From Bacteroidetes bacterium GWF2_33_38 (lineage in GTDB: Bacteria; Bacteroidota; Bacteroidia; Bacteroidales; GWF2-33-38): a DNA stretch of 64,000 bases. This document shows positions 43,933-53,796 of the stretch, piece after piece; within the stretch, counting starts at the first letter, position 1; the number at the start of each line of letters is the position of its first letter. The stretch is taken from positions 1 to 64,000 of the forward strand of contig MEOF01000039.1 of NCBI GenBank assembly GCA_001769505.1, given 5' to 3'. The notes beneath the pieces are model-generated. The model was not told the DNA's origin, did not search any database, and saw only the letters and a list, made by a program, of their open reading frames with translations. A program made the translations under genes and the position numbers.

Positions 43933-45687
43933 ATGTATTTCAACTATTTCATAATACCATTTTTTATCGGATTGTTAATTTTATTAGCAATTGTTTTTGT
44001 TCGATTTTCAGTTTGGATTGGAAGTCTTTCGAGATTGGAACACAAACGAATTTTGAAAAATATTTTCACTACAAAAACACTTTCAGCCATTAAAGAAAGC
44101 TTTGTTGAAGGCTTGTTGCATCGCAAAATTTTCAAAACAAATCCTGTTTTGGGATATATGCACATGAGTTTGGCATTTGGTTGGTTTTTATTGATTGTAG
44201 TTGGTCATATCGAAGCATTTGTACATTTCAATTCCGTTTTAGTTTCATCGCATATTCCAATTTTTTATCGATTTTTTATTACCGACGACCATTCAACATT
44301 TTTTCCATTTCTAATGGATTTACTTTTGCTGATGGTGCTTTCGGGCGTGGCTTTGGCGTATTTCAAACGTTTCAATAAAAAAGCATTTGGAATGAAAAAA
44401 ACTACCAAACTTAAAGCTCACGATTACATTGCTTTATCGTTTTTGTGGTTCGTTTTTCCATTGCGATTTTTAGCCGAAAGTTTCTCGGCAGGAATTCATC
44501 ACAATGGAAGTTTTTTGACACAAACCGCAGGAAATTTTTTCGCAAATTTTCTTCCTTTAGATACACTTGCTTTGCCAACTTGGTGGGCATATTCGTTCGC
44601 TTTGGGCGGATTTTTTGTTGCACTTCCAACATCGAGATATATGCACATCCCGACAGAAATTTTGTTCATTTTCTTGAAACATTACGGAATAAAACTCAAA
44701 AAATCGTACAACGCATATTCACGAGTTCAAGTAAATTCGTGTTCGCGATGCGGAATTTGCATAAACAAATGTCCATTATTGGATGCAAATATTACCACAA
44801 CGCAATCGGTTTATATGCTTACAAAATTGCGTAAAAACGATTTGAGCGACGAAACTTTGTTCAATTGTTTGTTGTGCGGACAATGTCAAAATGCTTGTCC
44901 GGTTGACATCGGCTTGAACGATATTAGAACTTCTCGACGAATTCTTACCACCAAAGAATACAATTCTACCTACGATTATTTAGAAAATAAAATTCACAAA
45001 AAAGCCGATGTAATCTACTTTGCAGGATGTATGACGCACTTAACTCCTGCCATAAAAAAATCGATGGTCGATATTTTTAACCACGTTGGTGCAAATTATT
45101 GGTTTATGGACGAAAACGAAGCTGCTTGTTGCGGACGACCGCTGATGACTGCTGGACAAAACCAAGCAGCACAAAAATTAATTATTCAAAATCAACAAGA
45201 TATTTTGGCTTCGGGAGCTAAAACTTTGGTTTTATCTTGCCCAATATGTTACAAAACTTTTAACGAAGATTATAATTTGGGCGATATTAGAATTTTACAT
45301 CATTCTGAATATATTTTGGAACTAATAAATGCAAATAAATTGCCAATAAATCAAACATTTACATCGGCTATTTATCACGACCCTTGCGAGTTAGGACGTG
45401 GAAGCGGAATTTACGAACAACCACGCGAAGTGCTAAAAAATTATGTGAATTTGGTTGAACCAAATCGTGAAAAAGAAGACGCTTTTTGCTGTGGAGGAAG
45501 TCTTTCTAACATAAAAATTCAAATGAACGAACGCAACGATATTCGCGATAAAGTTTTAGATAATTATGCCAAAACTCCAAGCGATTTGCTCATTACCGCT
45601 TGCCCATTGTGCAAAAAAACTTTCACCAAAGGAAAAGACATTGAAGTTAAAGATATTGCCGAAGTTGTTGCGATGGATTTGAATTAG
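43933..45687 (+). CDS. Membrane HdrE/HdrD-like fusion protein
   Basis: The protein has 584 aa. Residues 1-260 form about five membrane helices, resembling the heme b subunit of nitrate reductase/HdrE; several His lie at helix ends (MHMSLAF, HIEAFVHF). Two ferredoxin motifs follow (CSRCGICINKCP, CLLCGQCQNACPVD, about 275-335). Two complete CCG domains then appear: CMTHL...ACCGRPL...CPICYK and PCELG...CCGGSLS...CPLCKK. This equals HdrE joined to HdrD. It is likely to exchange electrons with the quinone pool and with the soluble Hdr-like proteins. The end is convergent with the 45860-47395 gene. Confidence 0.88.
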   Translation: MYFNYFIIPFFIGLLILLAIVFVRFSVWIGSLSRLEHKRILKNIFTTKTLSAIKESFVEGLLHRKIFKTNPVLGYMHMSLAFGWFLLIVVGHIEAFVHFNSVLVSSHIPIFYRFFITDDHSTFFPFLMDLLLLMVLSGVALAYFKRFNKKAFGMKKTTKLKAHDYIALSFLWFVFPLRFLAESFSAGIHHNGSFLTQTAGNFFANFLPLDTLALPTWWAYSFALGGFFVALPTSRYMHIPTEILFIFLKHYGIKLKKSYNAYSRVQVNSCSRCGICINKCPLLDANITTTQSVYMLTKLRKNDLSDETLFNCLLCGQCQNACPVDIGLNDIRTSRRILTTKEYNSTYDYLENKIHKKADVIYFAGCMTHLTPAIKKSMVDIFNHVGANYWFMDENEAACCGRPLMTAGQNQAAQKLIIQNQQDILASGAKTLVLSCPICYKTFNEDYNLGDIRILHHSEYILELINANKLPINQTFTSAIYHDPCELGRGSGIYEQPREVLKNYVNLVEPNREKEDAFCCGGSLSNIKIQMNERNDIRDKVLDNYAKTPSDLLITACPLCKKTFTKGKDIEVKDIAEVVAMDLN

Positions 45688-45713
45688 ATTCAAATTATTC
45701 AATGTTGTTCGGT

Positions 45714-45787
45714 TGTCATTTCGACCAAAGGGAGAAATCTCAAACTTTAAGAAAAAATTAGATTTCTCACATACGTTCGAAATGATA
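45714..45787. repeat. Long inverted repeat, copy 2
   Basis: Outer arms TCATTTCGA (45716-45724) and TCGAAATGA (45777-45785) and inner arms GAGAAATCT (45732-45740) and AGATTTCTC (45760-45768) are all perfect. The element lies between two convergent genes and would form a strong cruciform or terminator hairpin. Its arms resemble the element at 15676-15743. Confidence 0.6.
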
Positions 45788-45859
45788 AAAATAGTGTAAG
45801 GTTCTAAGCAATCTTAAAATATTTGATTTTGAAAAATATGAATGAACAAGCGTATAAAA

Positions 45860-47395
45860 TTACTCCAGCTTTAATCCGCCAAATTTTGATGTTTTCCCCA
45901 TTATACCTTCAACAAGGAACAAATTATTTAGTCTATAAAATGTTTTGGGAGAAAACATATATTTTATGTTTTCAGAATCATACAAACGAACTTTGTCAAC
46001 CGTTCCGTCCATATAAATGGTTAAAAGGGTAGCAACACCTTTTGCCGGGCGTTTCATTTCTTTAACATCGGCAACAGAGTTTATGGTTAAATTCGAAGGA
46101 TTGTCCATGAAAAGCACTTTAACTTTATCGCCGTATGGAGTCGAAGCAGCAGCAAACGATAGGTAAAACTCGTTATCGTTTATGCTTTGCTGATTTTTAG
46201 GAATACGAGATGACCATAATACTTTTCCATCTTTGTCGGCACAAGCAGCAATAATATCGTTTTGATTGTAGTAGAATATTTTTTCTTCTGCCTTTGTTTT
46301 TGGATCAATCAATACTTTTGTTGTGTTAAAATGCTGTTCGGCTAAAAATACAGTGTATCCATTTTGGGTGAAGAGAATATTCTTAAGATTAAATCTGTAA
46401 TAATCTTCTAAGTTTTCTCCATTGCGGGGATCGGCAAATTCAGCAATCATCTCACGCGAAAACAATGCCGATGTGTTTTTTTCTACCTTCAAGGTTTTAG
46501 GGTCAATTTTATTGTAAAAAACACCAGTATAGTTTGGAGAAGATTTTGGAATAATAAACCCGAATGCAATAAGATTTTCTTGTGCGTCAACCGAAATCAT
46601 AAAGTCTGATGCAATATATTTTTCAATTAAAATGGTAATTGTTTCGAATGCTTCGGTATGTTTGTTATAAATCAAAATCAAATCATCGTATTTTTTAACT
46701 CTCGCAGCCTTAGTTGATACTTGTTCGGCTTTAATGGCAAAAAACAATCGTCCACTTTTTCCGTATTCAATTTGAGTAATCGAAAAATTTCGCCCAGTCA
46801 ATGGAAGTTCTAACGATTTGTCAAGAACCAAATTCAAACTTGAGTCAAAAATTTTAATTTTTACGGCTTGTCCGCTGTATTTTTCAAAAGAGTTTAATGC
46901 AGTAACCATAATTTGGTTATCGGCTAAAAGTTTAACATCAAATTTTTCGGTATCGGAATTAGCTAACGATAAACTTCCTATCAAAATAGGCTGACCATCA
47001 AGAGTTCCGTCTTCTTTTAATTTTTGAATGTAAGCCGAACGCATTTTTTTCTTGGTATCGGTTACGGTTGTTATAAGAACTAATTTACTGTTTATGTAAA
47101 ATAAATCTAAAAATTCAGAAAACATTCCATCAACTGTAGGCAAAAATACTTGAACCGAAGTTTCGTATTCGTAGTTTAAACTTGCATAATAATCTAAAAA
47201 GATATTTCCGTTATCAATTGTATAGTTTCCTGTAGTTTTTAAAACATAAAAGCCATCGGCATCATGTCCAATAACTCGATTGTTATATTCTCCTTTCGAA
47301 TATTCGGTAATAGGACCCCATTCAATTTCGGGCGATTGAGCAAAAGCTAACGAACTTAAAAGAGTGATACAAAGTATAAAACAGATAGTTTTCAT
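45860..47395 (-). CDS. Exported protein of unknown function
   Basis: The protein has 511 aa from the ATG at 47395 (MKTICFILCITLLSSLAFAQ, a clear signal peptide); an in-frame start at 47422 would put nine extra residues before it. The body is rich in short beta strands with repeated patterns such as IYNKHTEAFETITI and FDSSLNLVLDKS, suggesting a beta-propeller of the kelch/WD type. There is no T9SS sorting domain and no membrane segment after the signal. I do not recognise a family. It is convergent with the Hdr operon and followed upstream by ruvB on the same strand. Confidence 0.65.
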   Translation of the reverse strand: MKTICFILCITLLSSLAFAQSPEIEWGPITEYSKGEYNNRVIGHDADGFYVLKTTGNYTIDNGNIFLDYYASLNYEYETSVQVFLPTVDGMFSEFLDLFYINSKLVLITTVTDTKKKMRSAYIQKLKEDGTLDGQPILIGSLSLANSDTEKFDVKLLADNQIMVTALNSFEKYSGQAVKIKIFDSSLNLVLDKSLELPLTGRNFSITQIEYGKSGRLFFAIKAEQVSTKAARVKKYDDLILIYNKHTEAFETITILIEKYIASDFMISVDAQENLIAFGFIIPKSSPNYTGVFYNKIDPKTLKVEKNTSALFSREMIAEFADPRNGENLEDYYRFNLKNILFTQNGYTVFLAEQHFNTTKVLIDPKTKAEEKIFYYNQNDIIAACADKDGKVLWSSRIPKNQQSINDNEFYLSFAAASTPYGDKVKVLFMDNPSNLTINSVADVKEMKRPAKGVATLLTIYMDGTVDKVRLYDSENIKYMFSPKTFYRLNNLFLVEGIMGKTSKFGGLKLE

Positions 47396-47552
47396 GATGA
47401 CGTTTTTTATTTTAAATAGCAAAATAAAGTAAAATTTTTATTAAAAAAAATATAATCTAACATGTGTTAACGGAAACATGATGAAATTTAGTATAGCAAC
47501 GATTTGATATTTAAGTAAATAATCTCGAAAATATAACAAATTCTCGCAAAAA

Positions 47553-48575
47553 TCAAAAAAGTAAACCTTGTTTGTTTGGGTCGGTTAATCCTAAGTGTTT
47601 ATATGCAAATTCAGTAACTTCTCTTCCCCGAGGAGTTCGCTTAATGTATCCTTCTTTAATTAAAAAAGGTTCGTAAACTTCCTCAATTGTTCCGGCTTCT
47701 TCACCAACGGCGGTTGCAATGGTTGTAAGTCCAACGGGACCACCTTTAAACTTGTCGATAATGGTCGAAAGAATTTTATTGTCCATTTCGTCGAGTCCGT
47801 GTTGGTCGATTTGCAATGCATTGAGCGAATATTTTGCAATTTCAACATCAATGGTTCCACTTCCTTTTACTTGAGCAAAGTCTCGAACACGTCGTAAAAG
47901 AGCATTGGCAATACGAGGCGTTCCTCGACTTCGTGATGCTATTTCGTAAGCTGCATTATCGTTGATAGGCACATTCAGAATTTTGGCCGAACGTTTAACA
48001 ATTTTATTTAAAATTTCGGTATCGTAATATTCGAGATTTAAGTTTATTCCAAATCTTGCTCTTAGTGGGCTTGTGAGAAGTCCGGCACGAGTTGTTGCCC
48101 CAATCAAGGTAAATGGATTCAGTGTAAGTTGAAGTGAACGAGCATTGGGTCCTTTATCAATCATTATATCGATGCGATAATCTTCCATTGCTGAATACAA
48201 ATACTCTTCGACAATCGGGCTTAAGCGATGAATTTCGTCGATAAATAAAACGTCGCCCGATTCAAGATTTGTAAGCAAACCAGCTAAGTCGCCCGGTTTG
48301 TCGAGAACAGGACCTGATGTTAGTTTCAAACTAACGGCCATTTCGTTTGCGATAATATTTGCTAAGGTCGTTTTTCCAAGCCCTGGAGGGCCATGAAGTA
48401 AAACATGATCGAGTGATTCGCCTCGTTGTTTTGCCGCTTCGACAAATATTTTAAGATTGTCGGTAATTTTTGTTTGTCCTGAAAAATCAGAGAATTCAAG
48501 CGGGCGGAGTTGTTTTTCAAGCTCCTTATCTTTTTCTGACCAATCTTCTTCTCTTACATTTATATCTTCGCTCAT
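47553..48575 (-). CDS. ruvB: Holliday junction branch migration helicase RuvB
   Basis: The protein has 340 aa. Walker A is [11 protein letters not shown] (about 67-77), Walker [10 protein letters not shown], sensor region [18 protein letters not shown] and arginine-finger region [18 protein letters not shown]. The C-terminal winged helix ends with QGLLF. RuvB is the hexameric AAA+ motor that drives branch migration with RuvA. It overlaps by 4 bp the upstream gene (48572-49240), so the two are translationally coupled. ruvA and ruvC are not in this window. Confidence 0.97.
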   Translation of the reverse strand: MSEDINVREEDWSEKDKELEKQLRPLEFSDFSGQTKITDNLKIFVEAAKQRGESLDHVLLHGPPGLGKTTLANIIANEMAVSLKLTSGPVLDKPGDLAGLLTNLESGDVLFIDEIHRLSPIVEEYLYSAMEDYRIDIMIDKGPNARSLQLTLNPFTLIGATTRAGLLTSPLRARFGINLNLEYYDTEILNKIVKRSAKILNVPINDNAAYEIASRSRGTPRIANALLRRVRDFAQVKGSGTIDVEIAKYSLNALQIDQHGLDEMDNKILSTIIDKFKGGPVGLTTIATAVGEEAGTIEEVYEPFLIKEGYIKRTPRGREVTEFAYKHLGLTDPNKQGLLF

Positions 48576-49240
48576 TTTGTTTCTTTTTTTCGAAATACTC
48601 CTCTATAAATCTCGCCCAAAAATATTTTCAATTTAAAAATAATAATCGGAGAATTAAAATTTTCGGAGATTAATTTATTGTTTATCAACATTAGCCTATA
48701 TCCGACTCCTGCACCAATTCCAACATAGGGAATTATTTTGTAATGCCCCTCGAAATTGGTTTCGTAAATTAACACATTTCTTTTCGATATTTGGCTGGTA
48801 ACATTTGTTGCAAATGGTAAAAATCCATCTTTTCCACCAATATCGTATCGCGAATTTCCGTACCCTATTTGCATTGGGATACTAAATTCCCATTTTCGAG
48901 TTTTATAAACAACATATTCGACAAAAACAGCAAGATATGACATTCGCAGAAATGACGGAAGCGTATCAATGACGATTCCCATGCTATCGACAAAATAATT
49001 TTCTTTTACGCTTGATTCTAACGAATGCCAGCCAGCTCCAAATCTGTATTTATCGCCAAAGTCAATTCCTATTTTTAATCCTAAAATTCGAGCACTATTG
49101 TTTGAAACGTATGAATATCGATTGTCAAATTTAAAAACCAATTTTGGCTTTTTATGTAAGCACGATTTTAATGTATCGAAAAATTGTGCTTGAGAAAGTA
49201 GAACTTGAAAAACAAACAACAACACAATTAAAAATCTCAT
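48572..49240 (-). CDS. Exported barrel-like protein of unknown function
   Basis: The protein has 222 aa with a signal peptide ([19 protein letters not shown]). The rest has alternating hydrophobic strands with aromatic girdles ([42 protein letters not shown]), typical of a small outer-membrane beta-barrel of the porin-like type. No family is recognised. It overlaps ruvB by 4 bp, a conserved-looking coupling that need not reflect a shared function. It starts 15 bp downstream of the MORN-repeat gene. Confidence 0.65.
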   Translation of the reverse strand: MRFLIVLLFVFQVLLSQAQFFDTLKSCLHKKPKLVFKFDNRYSYVSNNSARILGLKIGIDFGDKYRFGAGWHSLESSVKENYFVDSMGIVIDTLPSFLRMSYLAVFVEYVVYKTRKWEFSIPMQIGYGNSRYDIGGKDGFLPFATNVTSQISKRNVLIYETNFEGHYKIIPYVGIGAGVGYRLMLINNKLISENFNSPIIIFKLKIFLGEIYRGVFRKKETK

Positions 49241-49255
49241 CGTTTACTCTCGGTT

Positions 49256-50794
49256 TTAGTTGTCCAATCCTCTTATTTTCATTCCGTCGATTCTTTTTTC
49301 AATTCCGTTTTCGTAGGTAATAATTACCTTTATGTTGCCTTCGTCGTCGTATTTTTTCCAATTTCCGTTTTTGATTCCCATGTTATAATTGCCTTCCTCT
49401 TGTATTTTCCCGCTATCGAAATAAAATTTATGTTTTCCGTCGGCTTCGCCAAAATTATAGTTTCCTTGAAATTTCAACTTCCCATTTGCATAATAATGTT
49501 TCCAGATTCCATCGGGTTGCCCGCCTTTATATTCACCTTCTTCGGTGTGGTCGCCGACATTATAAAACCAAATTCCTTCTTCCAATCCGTCGAAAAACTC
49601 TCCTTTGGTCATAATCTTTCCGGTTTCTGAGTATTCTATCATCATTCCTTCTTCTTTTCCGTTTACAAATGTTTCTTCTCGTTCGATATTTCCATTTTCG
49701 AAATACCAATTCCATAAACCTTCGGGATTTCCTTTTTTGTAACTTCCTTTTTGTTCGAGTTTCCCGCTTTTAAAATAAAATCTCCACTCGCCAGTTTTCT
49801 TATCGTTTAGGTATTTACCCTCCGATTTTTTTTCGCCAGTTTCATAATAGTGTATCCAATCGCCTTGTCGTTTTCCTGTTTCATCAACAATTCCTGAGCC
49901 TAGTAATATTCCTATTTCGTTGTATTCTTCTGAGGCAACAATTATTCCTTCTTCGCTATATTCGCGATGGAAACCAACGGGCTTGTTATCAATATAACTA
50001 CCATTTTTTTTAACTTTTCCATTATCGAAATACGTATTTTTTATTTCTACTGTAATTGATTCTGCTTGTGCATTTTCTTCAATTACAACTCCATTTTGAT
50101 AGCGTTGTAGTTTTATAACTTTCCCATTTTCGTTGTATTCGCGATAATATCCGTGAAGTTTTCCGTTGAGGTAATTTTCTTCAACCTTGAGTTTTAGCCC
50201 TGAGTAGAACGATTTCCATGTGCCTTGTTTAAGACCTCTTGAGCAAGTTCTGTTTATCTCTTCACGATTAATCGGAAAATCGTTTTTGTATTCAAGTATG
50301 GTAATAATTGTACTATCTTTTGAGAACTCAAGCCCTAAACCATTTTTTCGCCCTTTTTCAAATCGAAATTTTTTGTATAACTTTCCATCGGGGTAATAGT
50401 AAAATGCGTCACCTTCCTTCGAATCGTTTACATAAAGCTCTTTTGAATCGAGCCAGCCAATAATGCTATCGTTTTCGGTTGGCTCATATTTATAGATGAA
50501 GTAATACCCGTTTTTTTTGCCAAAATAATAACTGATTCTTTCGGTAATATTTCCTTTTTCGTTGTAGAAGTTCCAAATGCTGTCGAGCTGTTGATTTTTT
50601 CGAAGCCCTTCCGACTTAATTGTTCCGTTAACATAATAGGTTTTCCAATAACCATCGGGTTTTCCGTTAATCATATTCCCCTCACTCGAAATTTGTCCAT
50701 TGCCATAGTAAAAAATATTGTATCCATTAGGTACAATGTCTTGAGCAAAAATGCTTTGAAATGCGAAAATTAATATGATTGTGAGTTTTTTCAA
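49256..50794 (-). CDS. MORN-repeat exported protein (YwqK-like)
   Basis: The protein has 512 aa after a signal peptide (MKKLTIILIFAFQSIFAQ). It consists of about 20 MORN-variant repeats of roughly 23 residues: typical units are GKPDGYWKTYYVNGTIKSEG, GEYKGGQPDGIWKHYYANG and GTKTGEWRFYFKSGKLEQKG-like. Such proteins are often auto-annotated as YwqK antitoxins, but the export signal argues against that. A structural or binding role in the envelope is more likely. It lies 15 bp upstream of the small barrel gene in the ruvB cluster. Confidence 0.8.
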   Translation of the reverse strand: MKKLTIILIFAFQSIFAQDIVPNGYNIFYYGNGQISSEGNMINGKPDGYWKTYYVNGTIKSEGLRKNQQLDSIWNFYNEKGNITERISYYFGKKNGYYFIYKYEPTENDSIIGWLDSKELYVNDSKEGDAFYYYPDGKLYKKFRFEKGRKNGLGLEFSKDSTIITILEYKNDFPINREEINRTCSRGLKQGTWKSFYSGLKLKVEENYLNGKLHGYYREYNENGKVIKLQRYQNGVVIEENAQAESITVEIKNTYFDNGKVKKNGSYIDNKPVGFHREYSEEGIIVASEEYNEIGILLGSGIVDETGKRQGDWIHYYETGEKKSEGKYLNDKKTGEWRFYFKSGKLEQKGSYKKGNPEGLWNWYFENGNIEREETFVNGKEEGMMIEYSETGKIMTKGEFFDGLEEGIWFYNVGDHTEEGEYKGGQPDGIWKHYYANGKLKFQGNYNFGEADGKHKFYFDSGKIQEEGNYNMGIKNGNWKKYDDEGNIKVIITYENGIEKRIDGMKIRGLDN

Positions 50795-50957
50795 TAGCTT
50801 AAGTATTTAATTATTTCGTATTTACACTATCATTTTTAACATTGGATGTTTTTCATTTCTTTTTTCACCTCCTCGTCCCGTATTTGACGGATAGTTCTCC
50901 AAATTCCCAAACCTATATGACTTATGTATATTTGCAGGTATTTTTTGAGTTTAATTT

Positions 50958-53747
50958 TTACACAATTTTTATACAAAGCACTGTTACATCGTCGATTTGG
51001 TCGTTTTTGCCTTTCCAATGTTCAAAATGCTGATTCAATAATATTTGTTGCTCAGTCATAGGTTTGTCGCAAATGGTAAGCAATATTTTTTTGAAATGTT
51101 TGATTTTAAATTTTTTATTGCTGTCGCCACCAAATTGGTCGGCAAAACCATCAGAGAACATATAAATAACATCGGATTTTTGTAATTGGAATTCTTTTAC
51201 CGAAAATTTATCCATTTTTTCGTAAATGCCCACAGGCATTTTATCGCCTTTAAGTTCAATAAGTTCAACATCATTACGAGCGCTATTCTCATCATGAGAT
51301 TGTTTTATTTCACTTGCACCTAATTTCCGGAGAATTATAAGTGAATTATTTGCCCCAGCAAATTCGAGCATTTTTGTTGAATTGTCAATTGAGCAAACCA
51401 CGATGTCCATTCCATCTTTATTCGCACTATCTTTTTCATTTTGCTGAAGTGATTTTACGATTTCTTTTCTAAGTCGGTTCAGAATTATTCCGGGATTTGT
51501 CATGTACTCTTTGGTAACAATTTCTTTCAAAAAAGCGATTCCCAACATACTCATAAATGCTCCCGGAACACCGTGTCCGGTGCAATCGGAAACGGCAATT
51601 ACTTTTTTATTTTCGACTTCGCTCATCCAATAAAAATCGCCACTAACTATGTCGCGGGGTTTAAAAACTATAAAATGCTCAGGAAACAAATTGGTAAATA
51701 TTTCTTGTGTTGGCAATATTGCAGATTGAATACGCTTAGCATAATTTATACTGTCAACAATTTCTTTTTGTTGTCCTTTTATCTGTTCGTTGCTTCGCAT
51801 GGCTTCGGCAAACAGAATTTGAATTTTTTCTTTTGCTTTTTTCTTTTGACGGTTTTCTTTGAGAATTATAACAAGCAATATTAAAAACAAAATCAAGCCT
51901 GCAACAAGTAAATAGATGATGTTTTTTTGTGCTTTTGCATCCTTGTCTTTTTCAACAATTTCTTGATTTTTTAACTCAAGTTGTAGTTTTTGGCTCTGCT
52001 CTTTGAATTGCATCATTATTTTTTGTCTTTCGATTTCGTTTTTTAATTCTGAAATCAACCCAGATTTTGAGGCGCCTTCAACATCGGCTCGGTCTATCAT
52101 TTCAGATAATTGTTTGCCGTCTGAATCGGAAAATGCACCCAAATCGCGTAATTTAATCGAATATTCGTAAGCATTTTTACAATCGTTCAAGGCAAAGTAT
52201 ATTTTCGACAGTTCGTCGTAGTTGCGTTGCAAAAGGTTTAAAAGCGACAGTTCTTTCGCCAAATCGGCTGATTTAGTATAATATTCTAAGGCTTCTTTGT
52301 AGTGTTCCATTACTTTGTGAACGTTTCCAATATTATGAAGCGTAAAAGCAAGTCCTTTGTTATAATCAATGTCTTCTTTTATTTTTAACGACTGCATATA
52401 ATATTCCAATGCTTTGTTGTATTTATTCCAGTCGTAGTTTATGTTTCCAAGATTGTTGAGTGAAACTGAAACGCCTTTTTGATTACCTAGGGCTTCGTTT
52501 ACATCTATCGATTTTTCGTACGATTCAACAGCTTTGTCGAAGTTTCCGATTCCTTGATAAGCAATCCCTATATTATTCAATGCAGCTGCTGTATTTTCTT
52601 TATTTTGAAGATTTTGGTCGAGAGCTAAGGATTGGTTGAAATAATTTAAGGCATTATTATAATCTCCCTTTTCGTAATAAATGTTTCCGATGTTATTCAA
52701 TAGATTTGAAACAGCTGGTTTATTATCTTCGGTTTTCATTAATTCGAGTGCGAGTTGGAAGTTTTCCAATGCATTGTCGAGTCGAAATAAATCGTTATTA
52801 ATTAATGCAATATCGTTGTAAGCGTAAGCCGCACCTTCGTTGTCGCCTGTTTGGAGCTTTAAACTTGCAGCATCGTCGAAATTTCGAATTGCTTTATCGA
52901 AATTACCTTCGTCGAATTCTATGGCTGCTAAATCTTTAAGCACATCGGCGGAGCCAGATTTATCTTTAAATTTTTGATTAATTTTTAGAGCTTCGTTTAA
53001 ATTTTCTTTTGCTTTTTCAAGGTCGTTATCAATATATTGCTGTTTTGCAATTTTTTTGAGTAAGTGAGCTTTTTCCAAATCATCGTTTTGCAATTTGTTT
53101 AATTCCGAAAGATTTTCTTTTAACGATTTTGTCTCATTATTTTTAGCTTTGTTTTCAACAATATTAGCTGGTTTTTGAGTTGAAATTTCTTTATTTTCAG
53201 AATTGTCGGTAACCGTTTGTTTTTGTTCTTCGATTTTATCCGCCGTTTCTTTTTCAGAGTCGGCTACTTTGTCGGCTTTATTATTCAACGCAAGAAGTTT
53301 TGCTTCGAATTGTTTCTTATAATCTTGATCGTATTCAAATTTTTTAATAGCCTGATTATATTTAATTTTTGCAATCGGACTACTGTATATCGAATAGTCG
53401 GTATTGGGAACAATTTCAACCAGAGTTAGAGTTCCCATGTCGAATTCGGGGAAAGAAACTTTGCTGTCAGATTCAGGGACAACTGTTGAAATGCTGTATT
53501 TCATGGTTACAAAGCCTGGTTTTGAGATTTCGATTACATAAGGAGCATTAATTTCGAGCGAAATAATAAAACCAAAGTCTTTTACACTTGTAGCAAGAAT
53601 TACGTCTCCATTGTTGATTACATTAACTTTAGCTCCAATTGCTTGTTTTCCGTTTGCTTTAACATCTCCCACGAACTTTGCAGGAAATTTTTCTGAAAAT
53701 GCGTTGATAGAAAAAAAGATAAATATCCCGATTATTATGTTTTTCAT
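50958..53747 (-). CDS. TPR sensor with SpoIIE-type PP2C phosphatase domain
   Basis: The protein has 929 aa. A signal peptide (MKNIIIGIFIFFSINAFS) is followed by a carboxypeptidase-regulatory-like domain (about 20-110), a charged linker, and eight or more TPRs (about 215-560; ALNNIGIAYQGIGNFDKAVE). One membrane helix (NIIYLLVAGLILFLILLVIIL, about residue 620) and a cytoplasmic coiled coil lead to the SpoIIE phosphatase (about 690-929; ISAVSDCTGHGVPGAFMS-like core with metal Asp in VIAVSDCTGHG and a terminal DDVTVLCIKI). It likely senses something in the periplasm and dephosphorylates an anti-sigma-antagonist-type partner. The partner is not in the window. Confidence 0.87.
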   Translation of the reverse strand: MKNIIIGIFIFFSINAFSEKFPAKFVGDVKANGKQAIGAKVNVINNGDVILATSVKDFGFIISLEINAPYVIEISKPGFVTMKYSISTVVPESDSKVSFPEFDMGTLTLVEIVPNTDYSIYSSPIAKIKYNQAIKKFEYDQDYKKQFEAKLLALNNKADKVADSEKETADKIEEQKQTVTDNSENKEISTQKPANIVENKAKNNETKSLKENLSELNKLQNDDLEKAHLLKKIAKQQYIDNDLEKAKENLNEALKINQKFKDKSGSADVLKDLAAIEFDEGNFDKAIRNFDDAASLKLQTGDNEGAAYAYNDIALINNDLFRLDNALENFQLALELMKTEDNKPAVSNLLNNIGNIYYEKGDYNNALNYFNQSLALDQNLQNKENTAAALNNIGIAYQGIGNFDKAVESYEKSIDVNEALGNQKGVSVSLNNLGNINYDWNKYNKALEYYMQSLKIKEDIDYNKGLAFTLHNIGNVHKVMEHYKEALEYYTKSADLAKELSLLNLLQRNYDELSKIYFALNDCKNAYEYSIKLRDLGAFSDSDGKQLSEMIDRADVEGASKSGLISELKNEIERQKIMMQFKEQSQKLQLELKNQEIVEKDKDAKAQKNIIYLLVAGLILFLILLVIILKENRQKKKAKEKIQILFAEAMRSNEQIKGQQKEIVDSINYAKRIQSAILPTQEIFTNLFPEHFIVFKPRDIVSGDFYWMSEVENKKVIAVSDCTGHGVPGAFMSMLGIAFLKEIVTKEYMTNPGIILNRLRKEIVKSLQQNEKDSANKDGMDIVVCSIDNSTKMLEFAGANNSLIILRKLGASEIKQSHDENSARNDVELIELKGDKMPVGIYEKMDKFSVKEFQLQKSDVIYMFSDGFADQFGGDSNKKFKIKHFKKILLTICDKPMTEQQILLNQHFEHWKGKNDQIDDVTVLCIKIV

Positions 53748-53766
53748 ATCGTATTTTTTAAACGTT

Positions 53767-53796
53767 CAAATTTACTATATATCAATCTCAATCCAA
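53767..53796 (-). promoter_or_regulatory. Promoter for the TPR-SpoIIE gene
   Basis: Minus strand TTG (53796-53794), a 19-nt spacer, then TAAATTTG (53774-53767). It overlaps the 3' end of the upstream PHP gene; initiation near 53761 gives a leader of about 14 nt. Confidence 0.45.

Noticed and set aside
40446..45687. Sulfur-oxidising sHdr pathway
   Set aside because: sHdr loci carry lipoate-binding proteins and paired sHdrB/sHdrC subunits. None is seen, and the membrane HdrE/HdrD-like fusion does not belong to that system.
45823..46032. 69-codon plus-strand ORF
   Set aside because: It mostly overlaps the convergent exported-protein gene, whose signal peptide and length are convincing.
49256..50794. 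Antitoxin (YwqK label)
   Set aside because: A signal peptide shows that the protein is exported, and no toxin gene is adjacent.
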